DNA of 64,000 nt, taken from NCBI RefSeq assembly GCF_029981845.1, contig NZ_CP104164.1, positions 124,001 through 188,000 on the forward strand, read 5' to 3'. This DNA comes from Candidatus Bandiella numerosa (GTDB lineage: Bacteria > Pseudomonadota > Alphaproteobacteria > Rickettsiales > Midichloriaceae). The position numbers and the translations under genes were made by a program. This document shows, one piece after another, positions 61,121 to 64,000 of this stretch (positions within the stretch are counted from its first letter, which is position 1; every line of letters starts with the position of its first letter). The notes below the pieces were generated by a model. That model was not told the DNA's origin, did no database searches, and was given only the letters and a program-made list of their open reading frames with translations.

Positions 61121-63799
61121 TTATACCTTAGTATTATATTTTCCTGCCGATACCTTGGCAATAGGTATCCTGAAAGGGGAACAGGATATATAATCAATTT
61201 TTAATTTATTAAAAAACTTTATTGAAGCAGGATCTCCTGCATGTTCACCACAAATTCCAATTTTAATGGTCGGATTGTGCTTTCTACTACTTATAATCGC
61301 CATTTTTAACAACTCACCAACCGTTTGCTCATGAATGGAGGAAAAAGGATCTTCAAAAAAAATACCCTTTTCCATGTATGTTCTTAAAAATTTACCTGCA
61401 TCATCTCGTGAAATGCCAAGACATGTCTGCGTAAGATCATTAGTACCAAAACTTATAAAATCTGCTTCACTCGCTATCTCACCAGCATTGATAACTGCAG
61501 CAGGAAGTTCAATCATACTTCCTAATTTGTATTCAAACTTAGTATTTAATTCATTTTCAAGCGTATTAGCTGTGTCACTAATGAGGCTTTTTAATATCAT
61601 AAATTCCGCTTTATTCATTACCAATGGAACCATAATTTCTGGAATAGTTACGATACCTTCTTTAATGCATCTGTGAGTTGCTCTAAGTATCGCCTTCACT
61701 TGCATCTGGTATATTTCAGGATATGTAATTGCAAGTCTGCATCCCCTATGGCCTAACATTGGGTTAGCTTCTTTAAGAGAATTGATCCTATTTTTGATAT
61801 CTTTAAGATTTAAAGACATTAATTGGCTCATATGCCCCAGTTCATCTTCATCATTTTGTGGAAAAAATTCATGAAGTGGTGGATCTAGTAATCTAATAGT
61901 TACTGGCAATCCACTCATAATTTTAAACAGTTGATAAAAATCTTCTTCTTGATAAAGCAGTAACTGGTTGAGAATTTTTGAACGTTCTTTCAGATTTTGG
62001 GAGAGGATCATTTCTCTAAAAATGTTAATTCTATCCTCTTGGAAAAACATATGCTCAGTTCTACAAAGACCTATTCCACAAGCGTTAAAACTTTTAGCAA
62101 CTTTTGCGTCTTTTATTGTTTCAGCATTTGCCATAACTTTTAAGAGTGTAAATTCTTCTGCTATCTCAATCAAATTTTCAAAGCTTTTGTCTAATTTAGT
62201 TTGTATTGTACCTACCTTACCTAAAAAAATTTCACCGCTTGAGCCATTAATTGTAATGAGCTCTCCTTCTTTAAGTGTCGTATTATTAATTTCTACAGTA
62301 CCTTTTTCGTTATCAACCATTACTTCAAATGCACCTGTAACACATGGTTTACCCATACCTCGTGCCACTACAGCCGCATGAGAAGTCATACCTCCACGAG
62401 CTGTTAATATACCAGAAGAAGCTCCTATACCACCAATATCTTCTGGATTGGTTTCATTTCTTACTAAAATAACTTCACCATGCCTGGCCATTATCTCAGC
62501 TTTACTTGAGGAAAGAGCAATTTTACCAAATGCCGCACCGGGTGAAGCAGGTAGGCCTTTACTGAGTAATATTTTTGTTGCCCTTGGATCAATGCTTGGA
62601 TGTAAAACTTTTTCAACTACTTCTGGCTCTATACTATCTAGGGCCTGTTGTTTAGTCAATATACCTTCCTGCATCATATCTACCGCTATTTTTATAGTAG
62701 CTTGAGCCGTTCTTTTACCAGACCTAGTTTGCAATATCCAACATTTACCGTTTTCTATCGTAAATTCGACGTCCTGCATGTCTTTATAATGTAACTCAAG
62801 CTTATGAAGAATGGTTTTTAGTTCCTGATAAGCCTTTGGCATTAATTCTTCAAGTGATTTTTCATCCTCAAAGCACTGCTCTTTAGATTTTATATTTATT
62901 GGACTAGGGGTAATTACGCCAGATACTATGTCTTCGCCTTGAGCATTAACAATATATTCTCCAAATATTTCATTTTCACCAGTGGATGGATTTCTAGTAA
63001 ATACAACACCTGTGGCACAATCCTCGCCCTTGTTTCCAAAAACCATCGCTTGGATATTGACTGCAGTCCCAACATCATTTGGAATATTATTCATACTTCT
63101 ATATTTGATAGCACGCGGTACATTCCAGGATTTAAAAACTGCCGATATAGCACTCCAAAGTTGATTAGTGATATTTTGAGGAAAATCTTTGTTTAGAATA
63201 TTTTTAACCAAATTTTTATACTCATCAATAACATCTTTCAAATTTTCTTCAGTTAAATTTTGATCTTTCTTAATGCCAAGAAGAGCTTTTTTGTTGTGTA
63301 AGATAGCTTCAAATTTTGACTTGTCTAATCCAAGTACGACATTGCTATACATTTCAATGTATCTTCTATAAGAATCATAAGCAAATCTGGGATTTTTTGT
63401 AACTTTCGCAAGCCCCTTTACTGTTGCATCATTTAGCCCTAAATTAAGGATTGTCTCCATCATTCCTGGCATTGATATCTGAGCACCTGATCTAACTGAA
63501 ATCAACAATGGATTATTCTCATCTCCAAATTTTAATTCAATTGCGTTTTCTAGCTGAGTCATAGCGCTAAGAACCAGCTCCTTTAATGATTCTGGTAGTT
63601 GATTAGAGTTATTAGTGAATTCTTTGCATATTTTTGACGAAATTGTAAATCCTGGAGGTACTGGTATTTTCATTTTGCTCATCTCAGCAAGACCAGCTCC
63701 CTTATTACCTAAAATACCTTTTAGATGATTTCCCCCTTCGGCTTTATTATTTCCAAAAGAGAAAATATATTTTTTTGACTCTTCTTTTTCTTTGTTCAT
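61121..63799 (-). CDS. ppdK: pyruvate, phosphate dikinase
   Basis: PPDK interconverts pyruvate and phosphoenolpyruvate using ATP and phosphate. The N-terminal ATP-grasp part is followed by the phospho-His in Gly-Gly-Met-Thr-Ser-His-Ala-Ala-Val. A C-terminal PEP/pyruvate TIM barrel has the catalytic Cys in Gly-Ile-Cys-Gly-Glu-His-Ala-Gly. At about 892 residues it is full length. I use the ATG at 63799, which overlaps the recA stop (TGATG); an adjacent TTG lies upstream. It can supply PEP or ATP in a metabolically reduced cell. Confidence 0.97.
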   Translation of the reverse strand: MNKEKEESKKYIFSFGNNKAEGGNHLKGILGNKGAGLAEMSKMKIPVPPGFTISSKICKEFTNNSNQLPESLKELVLSAMTQLENAIELKFGDENNPLLISVRSGAQISMPGMMETILNLGLNDATVKGLAKVTKNPRFAYDSYRRYIEMYSNVVLGLDKSKFEAILHNKKALLGIKKDQNLTEENLKDVIDEYKNLVKNILNKDFPQNITNQLWSAISAVFKSWNVPRAIKYRSMNNIPNDVGTAVNIQAMVFGNKGEDCATGVVFTRNPSTGENEIFGEYIVNAQGEDIVSGVITPSPINIKSKEQCFEDEKSLEELMPKAYQELKTILHKLELHYKDMQDVEFTIENGKCWILQTRSGKRTAQATIKIAVDMMQEGILTKQQALDSIEPEVVEKVLHPSIDPRATKILLSKGLPASPGAAFGKIALSSSKAEIMARHGEVILVRNETNPEDIGGIGASSGILTARGGMTSHAAVVARGMGKPCVTGAFEVMVDNEKGTVEINNTTLKEGELITINGSSGEIFLGKVGTIQTKLDKSFENLIEIAEEFTLLKVMANAETIKDAKVAKSFNACGIGLCRTEHMFFQEDRINIFREMILSQNLKERSKILNQLLLYQEEDFYQLFKIMSGLPVTIRLLDPPLHEFFPQNDEDELGHMSQLMSLNLKDIKNRINSLKEANPMLGHRGCRLAITYPEIYQMQVKAILRATHRCIKEGIVTIPEIMVPLVMNKAEFMILKSLISDTANTLENELNTKFEYKLGSMIELPAAVINAGEIASEADFISFGTNDLTQTCLGISRDDAGKFLRTYMEKGIFFEDPFSSIHEQTVGELLKMAIISSRKHNPTIKIGICGEHAGDPASIKFFNKLKIDYISCSPFRIPIAKVSAGKYNTKV

Positions 63800-64000
63800 C
63801 AATCTGCGTTACTTATAGAAATCTCATCCAATTTTTCTGGATTAAGCTCTTTAATCTCTAATATCCTATCTTTAATCTCCTGCGATATTTCAGGATTTTC
63901 TTTCAAAAATACCTTGGCATTTTCCTTACCTTGCCCAATTTTTTGATCCTTATATGCATACCATGAACCTGATTTGTTAATTACATCTACGGTAACTCCA
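63799..64000 (-). CDS. recA: recombinase RecA, C-terminal end (gene continues beyond window)
   Basis: The last ~66 codons of recA read leftwards into a TGA at 63799-63801. Gly-Val-Thr-Val-Asp-Val, Lys-Ser-Gly-Ser-Trp-Tyr-Ala-Tyr and Ile-Gly-Gln-Gly-Lys-Glu-Asn-Ala-Lys lead into Phe-Leu-Lys-Glu-Asn-Pro-Glu-Ile, which is the RecA C-terminal domain signature. The tail is acidic as expected. RecA drives strand exchange and recombination repair. The stop overlaps the ppdK ATG. Confidence 0.95.
   Translation of the reverse strand, partial: GVTVDVINKSGSWYAYKDQKIGQGKENAKVFLKENPEISQEIKDRILEIKELNPEKLDEISISNAD

Noticed and set aside
1..64000. CRISPR array
   Set aside because: No series of regularly spaced 20-40 base direct repeats was seen, and there are no cas genes.

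Overview
The window is AT-rich DNA (roughly 30% G+C by eye) from an alphaproteobacterium, most likely an obligate intracellular member of the Rickettsiales. Pointers are the low G+C, scattered housekeeping operons, several decaying genes, an adrenodoxin-type ferredoxin beside nuoAB, an LDH-type malate dehydrogenase, pyruvate phosphate dikinase and effector-like proteins. Flagellar genes (fliK, flgD) together with peptidoglycan genes (murB, PBP2, mreD, ftsW) and a class D beta-lactamase suggest a wall-bearing, possibly motile lineage such as Midichloriaceae or a deep-branching Rickettsiaceae rather than Rickettsia proper. This placement is inference; no rRNA lies in the window.

Layout. 1-5.5 kb: end of a glutamine synthetase-like gene, ffh, a BamE-like lipoprotein with an odd N-terminal extension, an orphan OmpR-type regulator, fliK and flgD. 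5.5-9 kb (minus): dsbB with a small DUF5993-like membrane protein, comF, and the run yajC-fdx-nuoA-nuoB. 9.2-12.9 kb: an accessory segment that starts at a tRNA-Ser(UGA) gene. It holds a tautomerase, an exported RidA-like gene broken by a frameshift, an exported and circularly permuted D-amino-acid-oxidase-like protein, a decayed serine recombinase end and a decayed secreted-protein gene. 12.9-20.9 kb (minus): sppA, tolC, a kinase-motif effector candidate, uvrA, mdh. 21-26.9 kb: grpE, OXA-type beta-lactamase, fabF-acpP, a broken bacterioferritin-like gene, hup, csp and a dicarboxylate symporter. 27-35.8 kb (plus): phosphoethanolamine transferase, clpB, birA, mfd. 35.8-45.4 kb: ftsW, an esterase, a protein with LEA-like 11-mer repeats, nadK, smr-hemD-miaA, an MFS pump, crcB and a DsbA-like protein. 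45.5-52.9 kb: dciA, rpsT, rpsD, zapA, a coiled-coil gene, tatB, feoAB behind a Fur-box-like site, prfB with its programmed frameshift, murB. 53-64 kb: PBP2-mreD, lon-rsfS, a hypothetical gene, then recA-ppdK-lepB-rnc-era reading leftwards.

How they work together. Most genes are core functions: SRP targeting, protein quality control (ClpB, Lon, GrpE), DNA repair (UvrA, Mfd, RecA), cell-wall elongation and division, envelope redox folding (DsbA/DsbB) and iron uptake. The most unusual local system is the divergent pair at 10.3-12.1 kb. A signal-peptide-bearing, circularly permuted amino-acid oxidase faces a signal-peptide-bearing RidA-family imine deaminase across an intergenic region with a perfect 18-bp palindrome. 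The oxidase would make reactive imines and the RidA partner would hydrolyse them, outside the cytoplasm. The RidA frame is broken by one base in this sequence, so the system is either decaying or rescued by slippage.
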